DNA of 20,704 bases from an uncultured Rhodospirillales bacterium (GTDB lineage: Bacteria > Pseudomonadota > Alphaproteobacteria > CALMVH01), in NCBI GenBank assembly GCA_937873165.1, contig CALMVH010000074.1:1-20704 (forward strand). The letters are read 5' to 3'. Of this stretch, positions 20,678-20,704 are shown one piece after another (within the stretch, counting starts at the first letter, position 1; each line of letters starts with the position of its first letter). Under the pieces are notes generated by a model. The model searched no databases and was not told the origin of the DNA. It saw only the letters and a list, made by a program, of their open reading frames with translations. The position numbers and the translations under genes were made by a program.

Positions 20678-20704
20678 GGGCAAACTCCTGGGCTACGGCC
20701 AGCC

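Noticed and set aside
1..20704. CRISPR array, tRNA, integrase or attachment site
   Set aside because: No regularly spaced repeats, cloverleaf sequences or recombinase motifs were seen on either strand.

Overview
The window is a contiguous piece of a tailed double-stranded DNA phage or prophage. It carries an almost complete head and short-tail (podovirus-type) late module, with a cluster of small accessory genes upstream of it. Nearly every gene lies on the minus strand, so the biological reading direction is from high to low coordinates. The set of TerL, a long P22/SU10-type portal, an acidic scaffold, an SU10-type (DUF5309-like) major capsid protein, an adaptor and a nozzle-like tail protein points to the broad SU10/P22-like podovirus group. 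The sequence is GC-rich (63% in one 60-base line counted by hand in a late gene). A GTTC-N7-GTTC site in a promoter gap and the style of the small genes fit an alphaproteobacterial host, but the host cannot be proved from this window. No integrase, repressor, lysis gene, tRNA, CRISPR array or insertion sequence was seen.

Layout in the direction of transcription. (1) 20677 to 18032: a tightly overlapping run of small genes. They are a protein with a KRPTP motif (possibly replication-related), an unknown 85-residue protein, a DUF551-like protein, a small phage protein, a Cys-rich zinc-knuckle protein, a Lar-like zinc-ribbon protein, an HNH endonuclease and a one-helix membrane protein. (2) 18031 to 17751: a 281-base non-coding gap with dyads and a LexA-like site. 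(3) 17750 to 17097: a 217-residue unknown phage protein. (4) 16619 to 17191 on the plus strand: an AT-rich foreign gene (moron) for a membrane-anchored coiled-coil protein. (5) A short promoter/terminator region, then 16467 to 557: the late operon. Its order is small basic protein, TerS, TerL, small protein, portal, small protein, scaffold, major capsid protein, terminator, small protein, two decoration-like proteins, small protein, adaptor, nozzle-like protein, small tail protein, GNAT-like protein and four low-complexity or Ala/Gly-rich proteins that are probably ejected with the DNA. (6) A second plus-strand membrane-protein gene (380 to 622), a terminator, and the start of a tail-fibre-like gene that runs off the left edge from a TTG start at 275.

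How the genes work together: TerS and TerL package DNA through the portal into a shell of capsid protein built on the scaffold. The adaptor and nozzle-like proteins close the vertex, and the low-complexity proteins between the tail genes and the fibre gene are placed where ejection proteins normally sit. Most neighbouring genes overlap by 1-4 bases (ATGA or TGATG), which implies translational coupling. Three intrinsic terminators of the same design, each ending directly against the ribosome binding site of the next gene, divide the operon into expression blocks. The most unusual features are these terminators, the AT-rich moron whose right edge falls at the stop codon of its neighbour, and signs of mosaic recombination among the small genes.
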